Source: Oscillospiraceae bacterium
GTDB lineage: Bacteria > Bacillota > Clostridia > Saccharofermentanales > Fastidiosipilaceae
Direction: 5' to 3'
NCBI GenBank assembly: GCA_029983685.1
Contig: JASBZA010000005.1
Location: 1-64,000 of the forward strand
DNA length: 64,000 nucleotides
The position numbers and the translations under genes were made by a program. The stretch's first letter is position 1. Every line of letters starts with the position of its first letter. A model generated the notes under the pieces. The model did no database searches. It was not told the DNA's origin and saw only the letters and a list, made by a program, of their open reading frames with translations. Shown here piece by piece: positions 7,349 through 16,351 of the stretch.

Positions 7349-9004
7349 TTAGTTATAACCTCTGACCGACCGGAAAGCCCGGGTTAGGTTCTCTTTGCCG
7401 TCGAATACTTTGGCCCGGCTGACCTGGGCAATCCGTCCCATCTCGTCTTCTTTGGCCTGACCGAAGAGGATGGTAAAGACCGGAATATCTTTGTTCAAGT
7501 CCAGGTAGCGGCGGTTAAAATCTTTGAAATTCATATCGCCGTTAGGCTGGCCGTCTGTCATGAGCACGATGGATGGTGAATAGGCACTTAAGTCTGCTTC
7601 TTCCATAATAGCCAAAGCCTCATCCAAGGCTTCATAAAGTGCAGTCCCTCCGTTAGGTGTATAGGCCTTGATTTTCTCATAGAGCGCTTCTAATTCCGCA
7701 TTACCTTTGGCCTGCAAAAACGGTTGGACATCCGTAGCAAAGGGAATAAAAAAATTGATTTCTTCATCTGATGTTTGTAAGAAATTGGCCTTGGCTTTTT
7801 CGTCAATCATCAGTTCTCCCAAAGCTTCGATAAGCTCATCGTAGCCGGAGCCTTGCATGCTGCCCGAAAAATCCAGGACAAAAATATTAAAGCCCGGTTT
7901 CTTGAACTCTCTTTGATATAGGTTCAGAGCTTCAAACAAGACATCTTGTCGCGGCATATTAATAGTAGAGATGAGGGCATCTTTTCTTATCCCCCAATCT
8001 TGGCGAAAGACCTTATCAAACTTGGGATTGACCTCATTAAGGCCTGTCCTTCTTCCGCTGGCTTCGATTCTTTCCTGGGCTTCCGGAGTCAAGAGATAAT
8101 CTTGAAGCTTCTGAAAGTTTTCTTCTGCTGTCTTCTCATCCCTGTTTTTCTCGCCGTTATCGGAAACGAAACCCAAAGGCGAATCCGCAATCATCATCCC
8201 GTCAACCGGATAGACCGCATACATGGGTTCTCTGCCTTCTTCTTCCAACCGAACGTTCGCGTCTATAATGAGCGCTTCATAATTTACCATGGCATCGTAA
8301 TCACCTGCCAAATACAGGTCTTTGAGCCAATTTGAACTGCCCGAAGACCTTTCCACACCGGCCAAAAGGCTTCTCACTTGATTTTGCAAGTCGGTCTTAT
8401 GTAAGTCTTCTACGGATATATGTTCGGGAGATCCCAAGAGGGCATACAAAAAGCCTATGTAGGCACTGGCACCGGAATTGGACTGGGTGGCCGAAGTCAT
8501 GGTAAAACGCAATTTCTCGTCTTGTATGGCTTTTAAAATGTCTTTTACATAAACATCTTTCCCATTTGTAAAGCCCAGTTCTTCTGCAACGCTTTTCTTA
8601 ATGCCGAAAATTACCGGTGTGGTAGAGGTAGACGCTTGATGCTTAATTCGATGCTTCTGATCACCTACGGAAATCCATAAACCCGAAGCAGGCCAGACAG
8701 CGTCATAAGGAATGGTATCGGCTTCCAAAAGCCGCATGATATCCAGTGACCCCATGTAAGTAATCGAGACACCTATACCGCTTTTTTTCGTAAAGTCTTC
8801 GATGATAGGCTCCAGAACTTTATTTTCAGATCCGGACACAATTCGGACCGTATCGTTTTTACTCTTTCCGGCAAAAAAGCTGTCCGCTCCGTCAGGCTTT
8901 TCATTGAATCGATTTAAAAAGGGACTACAAGAAACAGCCGATATAAGAAAGCTAAAAAGCGCTAAAATCAAAGCCAAGCGCTTAAATTTTCCAGGTGTTT
9001 TCAT
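7349..9004 (-). CDS. lipoprotein with substrate-binding domain fused to a von Willebrand A domain
   Basis: 551 residues. A signal peptide with lipobox AVSC (Cys26) predicts a lipoprotein. Residues about 50-340 form an SBP_bac_11-type binding domain (MGSLDIMRLLEAD, YDAVWPASGLW, TSATQSNSGASAYIGFLYALLG). Residues about 370-551 form a vWA domain with MIDAS DFSGS (D378, S380, S382) and TDGQPNGD. vWA domains bind proteins through a metal site, so the pairing suggests a ligand-gated adhesion or sensing module on the outer face of the membrane. It is the first gene of the operon with XpaC, SBP and TelA; ribosome binding site ACGGAGG. Confidence 0.82.
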   Translation of the reverse strand: MKTPGKFKRLALILALFSFLISAVSCSPFLNRFNEKPDGADSFFAGKSKNDTVRIVSGSENKVLEPIIEDFTKKSGIGVSITYMGSLDIMRLLEADTIPYDAVWPASGLWISVGDQKHRIKHQASTSTTPVIFGIKKSVAEELGFTNGKDVYVKDILKAIQDEKLRFTMTSATQSNSGASAYIGFLYALLGSPEHISVEDLHKTDLQNQVRSLLAGVERSSGSSNWLKDLYLAGDYDAMVNYEALIIDANVRLEEEGREPMYAVYPVDGMMIADSPLGFVSDNGEKNRDEKTAEENFQKLQDYLLTPEAQERIEASGRRTGLNEVNPKFDKVFRQDWGIRKDALISTINMPRQDVLFEALNLYQREFKKPGFNIFVLDFSGSMQGSGYDELIEALGELMIDEKAKANFLQTSDEEINFFIPFATDVQPFLQAKGNAELEALYEKIKAYTPNGGTALYEALDEALAIMEEADLSAYSPSIVLMTDGQPNGDMNFKDFNRRYLDLNKDIPVFTILFGQAKEDEMGRIAQVSRAKVFDGKENLTRAFRSVRGYN

Positions 9005-9127
9005 AGATTATCCTCCGTAACTTTCATGATAGACGAAAGAAGATAGTAATAGATATTTTTAACCCAAATTTAATCTCCCTTTAACCCGGATGACAAAGTC
9101 AGGCCGGACAAATAAAGAGCGATTCGC

Positions 9128-9156
9128 TTGCATTTGCCGCTTTTTTGATATAAGAT
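9128..9156 (+). promoter_or_regulatory. probable promoter of the tRNA-Gly/tRNA-Arg unit
   Basis: TTGCAT (9128-9133), 17-base spacer, TAAGAT (9151-9156), about 30 bases before the tRNA-Gly. Confidence 0.5.
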
Positions 9157-9185
9157 AGCTTAGCCTTTGTCGAGGAAGCTAAGAT

Positions 9186-9259
9186 GCAGGTGTAGTTTAG
9201 TGGTAGAACATCAGCCTTCCAAGCTGATTGTGAGGGTTCGATTCCCTTCACCTGCTCCA
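9186..9259 (+). tRNA. tRNA-Gly (anticodon TCC)
   Basis: 74 bases. Acceptor GCAGGTG/CACCTGC, D arm TAGTTTAGTGGTAGAACA, anticodon loop CTTCCAA giving TCC, T loop GGTTCGATTCC, discriminator T and encoded CCA. Confidence 0.96.
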
Positions 9260-9265
9260 TTTTTT

Positions 9266-9342
<77 letters not shown>

Positions 9343-9348
9343 CGAAGT

Positions 9349-9377
9349 AACCCCCTTGCGGACGCAAGGGGGTTTTC
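9349..9377 (+). terminator. intrinsic terminator after the two tRNAs
   Basis: Perfect 12-bp stem AACCCCCTTGCG/CGCAAGGGGGTT with a 2-base gap (GA), then TTCTT. Confidence 0.85.
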
Positions 9378-9422
9378 TTATGCTTAACCATCTAAACAGT
9401 TGAATCTTCTTATCTAACAGTC

Positions 9423-10439
9423 TTATTTTTGCATGATAATAACCAGGTAGATACCGTCCTCCGTTTCCGATAGGGCTACACCGGCTTTTTTGAAACCTTC
9501 AAAGAGAACATCTAATTCGGGCTCTTCTTCTTTGGCCCAGACAGTAATAATATCTTGGGCAGACAAGTCCAAATCTTCAATAAGCTGAACGCCTTCTTCG
9601 GCATAACTATCCCCTATACCTAATTCATACATGACCGTTTCCCACCAGTCACCGTCTTGACGGTAGTGGCCATAACGGTTGGATACCTCCACGGCCCTGA
9701 TACCGGCTGCCTCTTCCACTTTTTCGTCACGAATAACCGGTTCTAGACCCTCTTTAGCACGTACATCGTTTAAAGCCCTATATAGGAGTTCGACTATCTG
9801 AGGCGCATCATATTGGCCCAAGGGGTCCTTGGTGGGAAGGTCTTGCACAAACAAGGCCAGCGTATAGTACTTGCCGTCTTTGTAAGACGTCTTAACCGCC
9901 AAACCCGCATACGATTCGCGGTAGATATTAGCCTTATTATTATCACCCTCCAACCATGTATTCAGTATGGCATCGGGACCGAAATCCGGATCGGCTACTG
10001 CAAAGTTTTCACCGGCCAAAACAAAACCGTAATGTAGTTCGTCAAAAATCGTATCATAAGAAGAACCGTTGGGACGTTCATGCGAAGGCTTTTCTAAAAT
10101 CTCCGAAAGTCTCTTTTCGGCCACGGCTTCTAAGTCTTTGTTTTCCTTTAATGTCTTCAGTTCACGATCTTGACGCTTTTGATTAATCAAATCAAAAAGT
10201 TGGGTTTGGTAGCGATGCAAAGTTTCGGGATCAGACCAAAGCGCTTCACTGGCTTTAATGGCATCTTCCGTGGAGAACTCTGAGATGCTTGTGGAAGTCT
10301 CTTCTCCACTCTCTGAAGCTATCCCGGAGCCTCTATTTTCCAGCCGCTTCGTTAAAACAGGCGACAAGACAAAGGCCGCTACGGCCAATAGCAGGATCAG
10401 CAACAAAATAATCAGGCGTTTTTTTACCCCTTCTTGCAT
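9423..10439 (-). CDS. secreted or membrane-anchored protein with two CAP (SCP/PR-1) domains
   Basis: 338 residues with one N-terminal membrane segment (about 8-30) and a Ser/Glu/Thr-rich linker. There are two CAP-like domains in tandem. The first (about 75-200) has LFDLINQKRQDRELKTL, an HERPNGSSYDTIF that matches the conserved H-x-RP-x-G, and GENFAVAD. The second (about 215-336) has LYRALNDVRAKEGLEPV and YGHYRQDGDWWE but lacks the GEN element. Extracellular CAP proteins have varied and often unknown roles. Last gene of the ppx-ppk operon, 8 bases after ppk. Confidence 0.75.
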   Translation of the reverse strand: MQEGVKKRLIILLLILLLAVAAFVLSPVLTKRLENRGSGIASESGEETSTSISEFSTEDAIKASEALWSDPETLHRYQTQLFDLINQKRQDRELKTLKENKDLEAVAEKRLSEILEKPSHERPNGSSYDTIFDELHYGFVLAGENFAVADPDFGPDAILNTWLEGDNNKANIYRESYAGLAVKTSYKDGKYYTLALFVQDLPTKDPLGQYDAPQIVELLYRALNDVRAKEGLEPVIRDEKVEEAAGIRAVEVSNRYGHYRQDGDWWETVMYELGIGDSYAEEGVQLIEDLDLSAQDIITVWAKEEEPELDVLFEGFKKAGVALSETEDGIYLVIIMQK

Positions 10440-10447
10440 AGAAATAA

Positions 10448-12670
10448 CTAGTCCTCCTCCAGCATATCGCTGGCATCTGTCTGATCATAGTCTTCATGTG
10501 CACCAAGGCCGTTAATAGGTTCAAAAATACGCTCTTTCCACCTGGTCTTCTCATTTCCGGCTCGCTCCATGGCCAAATTCTCCTGGAAAGACTGGCAGTC
10601 CAAAATGACCTTGCCGCGACGGTCTTGTTTTTTATACGTACCGTCCGAAGCCATAATGTTAGCCCTTTCCGTATCGGCAAATTGAATCTCCATAATCTCT
10701 TTGGCCCTGGCCTTACATTCCTCATCTTCCACCGGGAAAAGCAATTCCACACGGCGGTCCAAATTTCTGGACATCCAGTCGGCCGAGGACAAGTAGACTT
10801 CTTCTTTGCCGATATTGGCAAAAACATAAATTCGGCTATGCTCCAGGTAGCGACCCGTAATAGACCTTACGGTGATGGTTTCGGATATGCCGGGCACACC
10901 GGGTCTAAGGCAGCAAATACCGCGCACAATCAAATCAATCTTGACCCCGGCTTGGCTGGCTTCATAGAGCTTTCGGATGATACCTTCATCGTTTAAGGAA
11001 TTCATTTTGGCCCAGATATAAGCTTCACGACCGTCTTTGGCATTTTGAATTTCACGATCAATCAGATCGTAAAAACGTTGGCGCAACCAATAAGGGGCTA
11101 TGGTCAATCGATTCCATCCGGTAGGTTCGGAATAACCGGAAATCATATTAAAGAACTCTGTCGCATCCACACCATAGTTCTCCGCACAGGTAAAAATACC
11201 CAAGTCGGTGTAGATTTTGGCCGTGGTATCGTTATAGTTCCCCGTCCCTAAGTGAAGATAACGTCTGATGCCTTCCTCTTCTTCTCGAACCACCATGGTA
11301 ATCTTACTATGCGTTTTAAGACCCACCAGACCGTAAATAACATGACAGCCGGCCCTCTCCAGGCGTTTGGCCCACTGAATATTATTCTCCTCGTCAAAAC
11401 GTGCTTTTAACTCTAATAAGACCAAAACCTGCTTGCCGTTTAAGGCAGCCTCCTCCAAATAGCGGATAATAGGCGAATGGCCGGACACCCGGTAGAGAGT
11501 CTGCTTAATAGCCAAAACTTTAGGATCTCGGGCGGACTGTTTGACAAACTCTAAGACCGGATTAAAAGACTCATAAGGCAGACTTAAGAAAATATCTTTT
11601 TGCTTAATAAGGTCGAAGATTGAGTCGCCCTTACGTCCGACCAGCATGGCCGGTGTCTGCGGCTCATAGGGGGTGTAATGGAGGTGCGTCTTATAACTAA
11701 GCTCCGGTGTACGCGATAATTTACCCAGGAAAGACAGGTCAATCGGCCCCGGGATGTGGTAAATATCTTCTTTTTCCACCCGCATCATCTTCTGAAGTTT
11801 CTTAAGAATCTTGGGAGACACATCATCCCTGACAGCCAAGTGTATAACCTCACCCCATTGACGCAGCCTCAGTTGTTTTTCAATCTCCGTCATTAAGTCC
11901 GGCGTTTCTTCTTCGTCAATGTCCATGACCGAATTACGCAAAACTCTGTAGTTACAACGCTCCACAATCTTAAGGCTATGGAAAATTTCGCCCAGATAAC
12001 GGTTAATAATGTCTTCCAGGAGGATGTAGCAGTGTGTGGTCCTGGGCAGAAGGCCCTTACTATGGGCGAACTGGCCTACCGGTAACTTTACCAAACGGGG
12101 AACGCCGCTGGGAATCTGGACCGTGGCAAAAAATTGTTTACCGTCGTCCTTATCTTCTCTTTCCAATAAAACGGCGATGTTCTGACTCATGGTAGGAATA
12201 AGGGGGAAGGGTCTTCCCTGGTCAACCGCCATGGGTGTCAAAGAAGGATAAAGGGCCGACTTAAAATAATCGTAGATAAAGGCTTCTTGCTCTTCGACCA
12301 GGCGGTCAGGCGTCAGGATAAAGATACCTTCCTTCTCCAGTCGGGGTAAAAGCTGACGGTTATAGGTACTATATTGTTGCGGGATAAAGTCATGCATGAC
12401 CTGACTTATGGCCCGAAGTTGTTCCGCCCCGGTCATGCCCGCCAAATCTCTGGAATAGTCTTTCATCTCGACCTGGTCTTTTAACGAGGCAATACGGACC
12501 ATGACGAATTCATCCTGGTTGGTCTGCGTGATGGACAAAAAACTCAAGCGTTCCAGAAGCGGCGTCTTATTATCTCTGGCCTCTCGCAATATTCTTTCGT
12601 TAAAACTAAGCCAACTTAGCTCTCTGTTAATAAAAAGGTCTTCTCTTTCCATGTTTTCAATATTGATCAT
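10448..12670 (-). CDS. ppk1: polyphosphate kinase
   Basis: PPK1 (740 residues) reversibly polymerises ATP gamma-phosphate into polyphosphate. Family order is intact: N domain (LFINRELSWLSFNERILREA), head domain, and two catalytic PLD-like domains with the autophosphorylated His region (LKTHSKITMVVR and YLHLGTGNYNDTTAKIYTDLG) and EHSRIYVFANIGKEEVYLSSADWMSRNLDRRVE. The start overlaps the ppx stop in ATGA, so translation is coupled; an in-frame ATG six codons later is an alternative. Confidence 0.95.
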   Translation of the reverse strand: MINIENMEREDLFINRELSWLSFNERILREARDNKTPLLERLSFLSITQTNQDEFVMVRIASLKDQVEMKDYSRDLAGMTGAEQLRAISQVMHDFIPQQYSTYNRQLLPRLEKEGIFILTPDRLVEEQEAFIYDYFKSALYPSLTPMAVDQGRPFPLIPTMSQNIAVLLEREDKDDGKQFFATVQIPSGVPRLVKLPVGQFAHSKGLLPRTTHCYILLEDIINRYLGEIFHSLKIVERCNYRVLRNSVMDIDEEETPDLMTEIEKQLRLRQWGEVIHLAVRDDVSPKILKKLQKMMRVEKEDIYHIPGPIDLSFLGKLSRTPELSYKTHLHYTPYEPQTPAMLVGRKGDSIFDLIKQKDIFLSLPYESFNPVLEFVKQSARDPKVLAIKQTLYRVSGHSPIIRYLEEAALNGKQVLVLLELKARFDEENNIQWAKRLERAGCHVIYGLVGLKTHSKITMVVREEEEGIRRYLHLGTGNYNDTTAKIYTDLGIFTCAENYGVDATEFFNMISGYSEPTGWNRLTIAPYWLRQRFYDLIDREIQNAKDGREAYIWAKMNSLNDEGIIRKLYEASQAGVKIDLIVRGICCLRPGVPGISETITVRSITGRYLEHSRIYVFANIGKEEVYLSSADWMSRNLDRRVELLFPVEDEECKARAKEIMEIQFADTERANIMASDGTYKKQDRRGKVILDCQSFQENLAMERAGNEKTRWKERIFEPINGLGAHEDYDQTDASDMLEED

Positions 12671-14211
12671 ATCTTCTTCCCCACCATTTTCTTGACTTCG
12701 ACTTCTACGCCGAAGAGCTCTTCCAGTAACCTTGATCTTTCACTAACAGACCACTGTTCCAAAGTTAAATCCTCTTCCGTCTCGAGGGAAATCCTCAATT
12801 TGGATTTGTGGAGGCGGACTCTAATATCTTGCAATTTGTCCTGCCTGGAAATCTCGATGGCATCGACCAGGCGAAGGACCGCCGACAGCTGCAAAACCGT
12901 CAAACGGAAATTATAGGTATGGTATTCCAAGTTAGGGTCAACCGGGATATCGTTGCCGGGTATGAAATGTATAGCCTCGGCCAAAATTTCCGTCTCTCGA
13001 TCGGACAAACCTATAAATTCCGCATGTTCTACGATATCTGCCGAGTAAATGTGGTAATTATTGGGATGGATGTAGCGGCCGATTTCAGCCAAGTAAACCG
13101 CCAACTGCAATAAAAATGCCGAGCGCTTATTGACAAAAGACTTCTTTCCCAAGGCCTTATGGATGGCCAAAGCATCCCTTTCCATCCTAGCCACATGGTC
13201 CATGTCGACGGCAAAACGTTTGGCCAAGCGTTTAACCGAGGCCAAGAGATCCTTGTCATGATTATGATTAATCTTATAGCCGAAGGACTTTTTGGCCATC
13301 TCCAGTAAGATACCTTCCCCTAACTGCATGGGTGGCAAATAAAAGCCGTCCATGTGGTATTCCTGCAAAAATCGGAAAATAATCATGGCTGAAGGAAGGA
13401 GAATTTCCGCTATATCCGACGGGACTTGATAATGCAAACTTAAATCCATGGAATCGGATTCCAGTAAAATCTGATAGCGGTCCATAAAGGCTTCTTTAGA
13501 AATATAGGTTGTCTCCTCATCGGTCAGCCCCATAAAGGTTCTGAAATAGGCCAGGTCATTACCGACCACGATGAGATTCCAATTCTTATCGGTTTCAAGG
13601 CCCTCGATTTCCAGCGAACTCAGCTGGCTGCCGATATATTCATTCATGACTTGGGCAAAGTCCACCGAACGCACCTGAAGTGCGGAGAAGAGCTCACTGA
13701 TTCTTAGATAACCCAGTTTGGCATTCTGGCTCATAATTCTTCTACCGTCTTCGTAAGAAGAAATCTGGATGGAGCCGGCGCCCAGATCCAAAACAGTAGC
13801 CCCTTCTCCGATTAGGCGTTCATAGTCGGCAAAGTTTTCGGATAGAACCAGGTTATGAAGGTAACGCTCTTCGGAATTACTGAAGATTTCACAAGAAAAA
13901 TCCGTCAGCTGTTTGATCCTATGAATGACAAAATCTCGGTTCAAGGCTTCTCGGACCGCAGAGGTCGCTACCACCCGGTAGTCTTCAATCATGTACTCGT
14001 TAAGTTTCTCTTTAAAGCCCAGCAAAATTTCGCACAGTTCGCGCATGGATTCTTCGGTAATCAGCTGGGTGTTATAAGTATCGACTCCCAGGGCCAAAGT
14101 CGCTCGCAAGGGTTCTATAACCTTGGGCTTCCCGTTAAGGCCTGCCTGGGCAATCAACATTTTGGGGGCATTAGACCCGATTTCTATAGCGGCAATACGT
14201 TTCTTCGGCAT
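12667..14211 (-). CDS. ppx: Ppx/GppA-family exopolyphosphatase
   Basis: 514 residues of the ASKHA phosphatase fold. It begins IAAIEIGSNAPKMLIAQ (phosphate loop 1); VVATSAVREALNRDF and ATVLDLGAGSIQISSY are the family signatures. The C-terminal half has the HD-like helical region (VYLAEIGRYIHPNNYHIYSADIVEHAEFIG) of longer Ppx proteins. It degrades polyphosphate or pppGpp. Paired with ppk for polyphosphate turnover, and overlapping the upstream kinase gene by 41 bases. Confidence 0.92.
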   Translation of the reverse strand: MPKKRIAAIEIGSNAPKMLIAQAGLNGKPKVIEPLRATLALGVDTYNTQLITEESMRELCEILLGFKEKLNEYMIEDYRVVATSAVREALNRDFVIHRIKQLTDFSCEIFSNSEERYLHNLVLSENFADYERLIGEGATVLDLGAGSIQISSYEDGRRIMSQNAKLGYLRISELFSALQVRSVDFAQVMNEYIGSQLSSLEIEGLETDKNWNLIVVGNDLAYFRTFMGLTDEETTYISKEAFMDRYQILLESDSMDLSLHYQVPSDIAEILLPSAMIIFRFLQEYHMDGFYLPPMQLGEGILLEMAKKSFGYKINHNHDKDLLASVKRLAKRFAVDMDHVARMERDALAIHKALGKKSFVNKRSAFLLQLAVYLAEIGRYIHPNNYHIYSADIVEHAEFIGLSDRETEILAEAIHFIPGNDIPVDPNLEYHTYNFRLTVLQLSAVLRLVDAIEISRQDKLQDIRVRLHKSKLRISLETEEDLTLEQWSVSERSRLLEELFGVEVEVKKMVGKKI

Positions 14212-14782
14212 GGTGCTTTTCCCTTTCCTTTTCTAAAAACGTAACCAAGGCCACAAGTAGCTTGGCAGAGCTTCCGACATCTAATTCGTCCACCCTAAAT
14301 TCCATATCGGCATAGCGCCGATAAAGCCTGTGTCGGTCCTTATAAAGGTCTTCGAAAGTCTGACCCTTACGGAGGATGACCCCTCTTTCATCCAAGTCAC
14401 CCAGCCGGCTTAGCAAGATATCCACCGGAACCTCTATATAAAGGATAGGGCCTAACTTCTGTAGGTGGCGCATGCCTCGAGCCGAATAAACAGCCGATCC
14501 GCCGGTGGCGATAAAATGATTATCCAAATCTAAAGGCAAGGACCGGATGGCCCTCTCCTCCGCCTCGACAAAACCTCGAAAGTCCGTTTTAGCCGACAGC
14601 TCGCCCGTAGAACGGACATTTTCCATCTCACACAGGACGTGGTCCGTGTCAATATAGGGGCGTTTCATCATGGAGGCACTAATCCTGGCCAAAGTCGACT
14701 TACCCGACCCGGGCATGCCGATTAAGGTGATGTTGTTTTCTCGTCTTCTGGGGAAAGCTTGATAGCGTTTTCTACCCTCCAT
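14171..14782 (-). CDS. shikimate-kinase-family P-loop kinase
   Basis: 203 residues with Walker A GMPGSGKST near residue 25, an IDTD motif, DFRGFVEAEERAI in the place of the shikimate-binding Arg, and a lid with RGVILRKGQTFEDLYKDRHRLYRRYAD. Shikimate kinases have ATGGG; here it is ATGGS, a variant I have also seen described as shikimate kinase in other anaerobes. The genes around it are for polyphosphate, not the aromatic pathway, so shikimate as substrate is uncertain. ATG 14782 has AGGAGG 9 bases upstream and is preferred to a GTG at 14803. Confidence 0.7.
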   Translation of the reverse strand: MEGRKRYQAFPRRRENNITLIGMPGSGKSTLARISASMMKRPYIDTDHVLCEMENVRSTGELSAKTDFRGFVEAEERAIRSLPLDLDNHFIATGGSAVYSARGMRHLQKLGPILYIEVPVDILLSRLGDLDERGVILRKGQTFEDLYKDRHRLYRRYADMEFRVDELDVGSSAKLLVALVTFLEKEREKHHAEETYCRYRNRV

Positions 14783-14827
14783 ATCCAGGCTCCTCCTTCT
14801 CACTATTTTAGCAAAGTTTAGACCGCC

Positions 14828-16351
14828 TTATGTTAAAAGCATGAAATTCCTTTTCTCTTTCCAGTAGCTTTGGTCTTTTCTAAGGTACAAGGAAAGTGAT
14901 TTGGGATTGGCCAAACGTTTGGCCTTGCCGCCATCCACCCGCTTCGATATGGCAGGCGTGCCGAAACTTAGGACAGGATAGCGATCCGACATCATAAGGA
15001 TATTATATAAAGTTTCTTGGCCCGGTTTGGCCCAGGATAAATTCTCCAGTCCTGCCAGGCCCAGACGGTGTCGATAAAGATAGTAGGGCTCATAGCCTGC
15101 ATGCCTCAAGCTTTGGTAAGCCTTGTCCATAGTACTTATAAGCGTCTGGTCGTCCATATCACCGGCTTCTAAAGGATTGGTATCTTTAATATTTTGGCCA
15201 AAGAACTCTCTATAGCGGTCCGATCCTCTCTTTAGAGCCAGACTGTGAATTGTAATGGATTCCGGATTAAGCCTAATAGCGTCTTCGATATTGCGAATAA
15301 ATGCGTTCTCGGTCTCTCCGGGGAGCCCCAGAATAAAGTCCAGATTAATAAACTCCATGCCCTCTTCTTCACTGAGCCGATAAGCCTCTATAATCTCCGC
15401 TCTGCTGGTAGGCCTTCCGATTCGTTCTAAAACACCGTCATCTAAAGATTGAGGATTGATGCAGATGCGGTGGATTCCCGCCTCTCTTAATATTTGTAAC
15501 TTTTTTCTTGTAAAGACATCGGCTCTTCCCATTTCCATAGTAAGCTCTGTTGCGGGACCCAGGGGCAGCTTACGGATAATCTGAACCAGGCGGGCGAAAT
15601 CGTCTTCGGAAAAATCGCCCGGTGTCCCACCACCGATATAAACAGCTGCAAGATTTCCCAGCCTTTCTTGAACCGCCTGATCGGGCCAGTGGATAAAGTC
15701 TGTTACTTCTCTGTCCAGCTGGTCTAAAAACAAAGACCCTTTGGCCGACGATTGGCCTATCCCCTCCGGTGTCGTAAAAGAACAATACGCGCACCTAGTC
15801 GGACAAAAAGGAACGCCTATATAAATGCCGTACGATTGGCGAGGAATCTTTTCCAGTAAGAGCTTCTCTCTTAAACCGGTCTCCACAGCCAGCTTCGCTT
15901 TGTCCTCGGAAACAAAATATCTATCCTCCAGAATAGAAGAAATGAGGTCAACCGGATAATTTTCCATAAGACCTTCAACCACATGGCCGGGCCTAATGCC
16001 GTTAAGAGCCCCCCAGGGCCAGGTCTGCCCGGTGTACTGAGACAGACAGCAATAAGCCAAGGCCAGGCTGGGAGAAGAAGGATTTTCCGGATTTGTGATT
16101 GGAGTGCTGCCTAAAAGTTTTTCAGTCTCCTCCGCTTTCTCTTTTACATAAAATGAAAACTCAAACCGGTCGGATGACTCTCTAGAGAGTTTTCCGATAA
16201 ATAGAGGGTAAAGATTCGGTCCATGTTGGAACAAAGGCCTAATCTGCCCGTTATAGTCAACAGTCAGGTCCTTGGCATTTCCGTAAAACTGCTGCAACAT
16301 CTGCTTTAAATTATTGCCGCGCTCATAGCCGGTATAGGTTAGAGAAGCCAT
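14828..16351 (-). CDS. hemZ: oxygen-independent coproporphyrinogen III dehydrogenase-like radical SAM protein HemZ
   Basis: 507 residues. A Fe-S radical SAM core begins about residue 170 with GIYIGVPFCPTRCAYCSF, giving the CxxxCxxC cluster site. It continues with YIGGGTPGDFSEDDFARLV, ELTMEMGRADVFTRKKLQIL, and RICINPQSLDDGVLERIGR, all HemN/HemZ landmarks. The N-terminal 165 residues are the extra domain of the HemZ subgroup. It would decarboxylate coproporphyrinogen in anaerobic heme synthesis, but no other heme gene is in the window. The start overlaps the upstream stop (TAATG). Confidence 0.9.
   Translation of the reverse strand: MASLTYTGYERGNNLKQMLQQFYGNAKDLTVDYNGQIRPLFQHGPNLYPLFIGKLSRESSDRFEFSFYVKEKAEETEKLLGSTPITNPENPSSPSLALAYCCLSQYTGQTWPWGALNGIRPGHVVEGLMENYPVDLISSILEDRYFVSEDKAKLAVETGLREKLLLEKIPRQSYGIYIGVPFCPTRCAYCSFTTPEGIGQSSAKGSLFLDQLDREVTDFIHWPDQAVQERLGNLAAVYIGGGTPGDFSEDDFARLVQIIRKLPLGPATELTMEMGRADVFTRKKLQILREAGIHRICINPQSLDDGVLERIGRPTSRAEIIEAYRLSEEEGMEFINLDFILGLPGETENAFIRNIEDAIRLNPESITIHSLALKRGSDRYREFFGQNIKDTNPLEAGDMDDQTLISTMDKAYQSLRHAGYEPYYLYRHRLGLAGLENLSWAKPGQETLYNILMMSDRYPVLSFGTPAISKRVDGGKAKRLANPKSLSLYLRKDQSYWKEKRNFMLLT

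Noticed and set aside
10333..10827. Minus-strand 164-codon frame at the ppk/CAP junction
   Set aside because: It is a different frame of the ppk 3' end and the CAP start; composition is rich in Arg/Trp as expected from a shadow frame.
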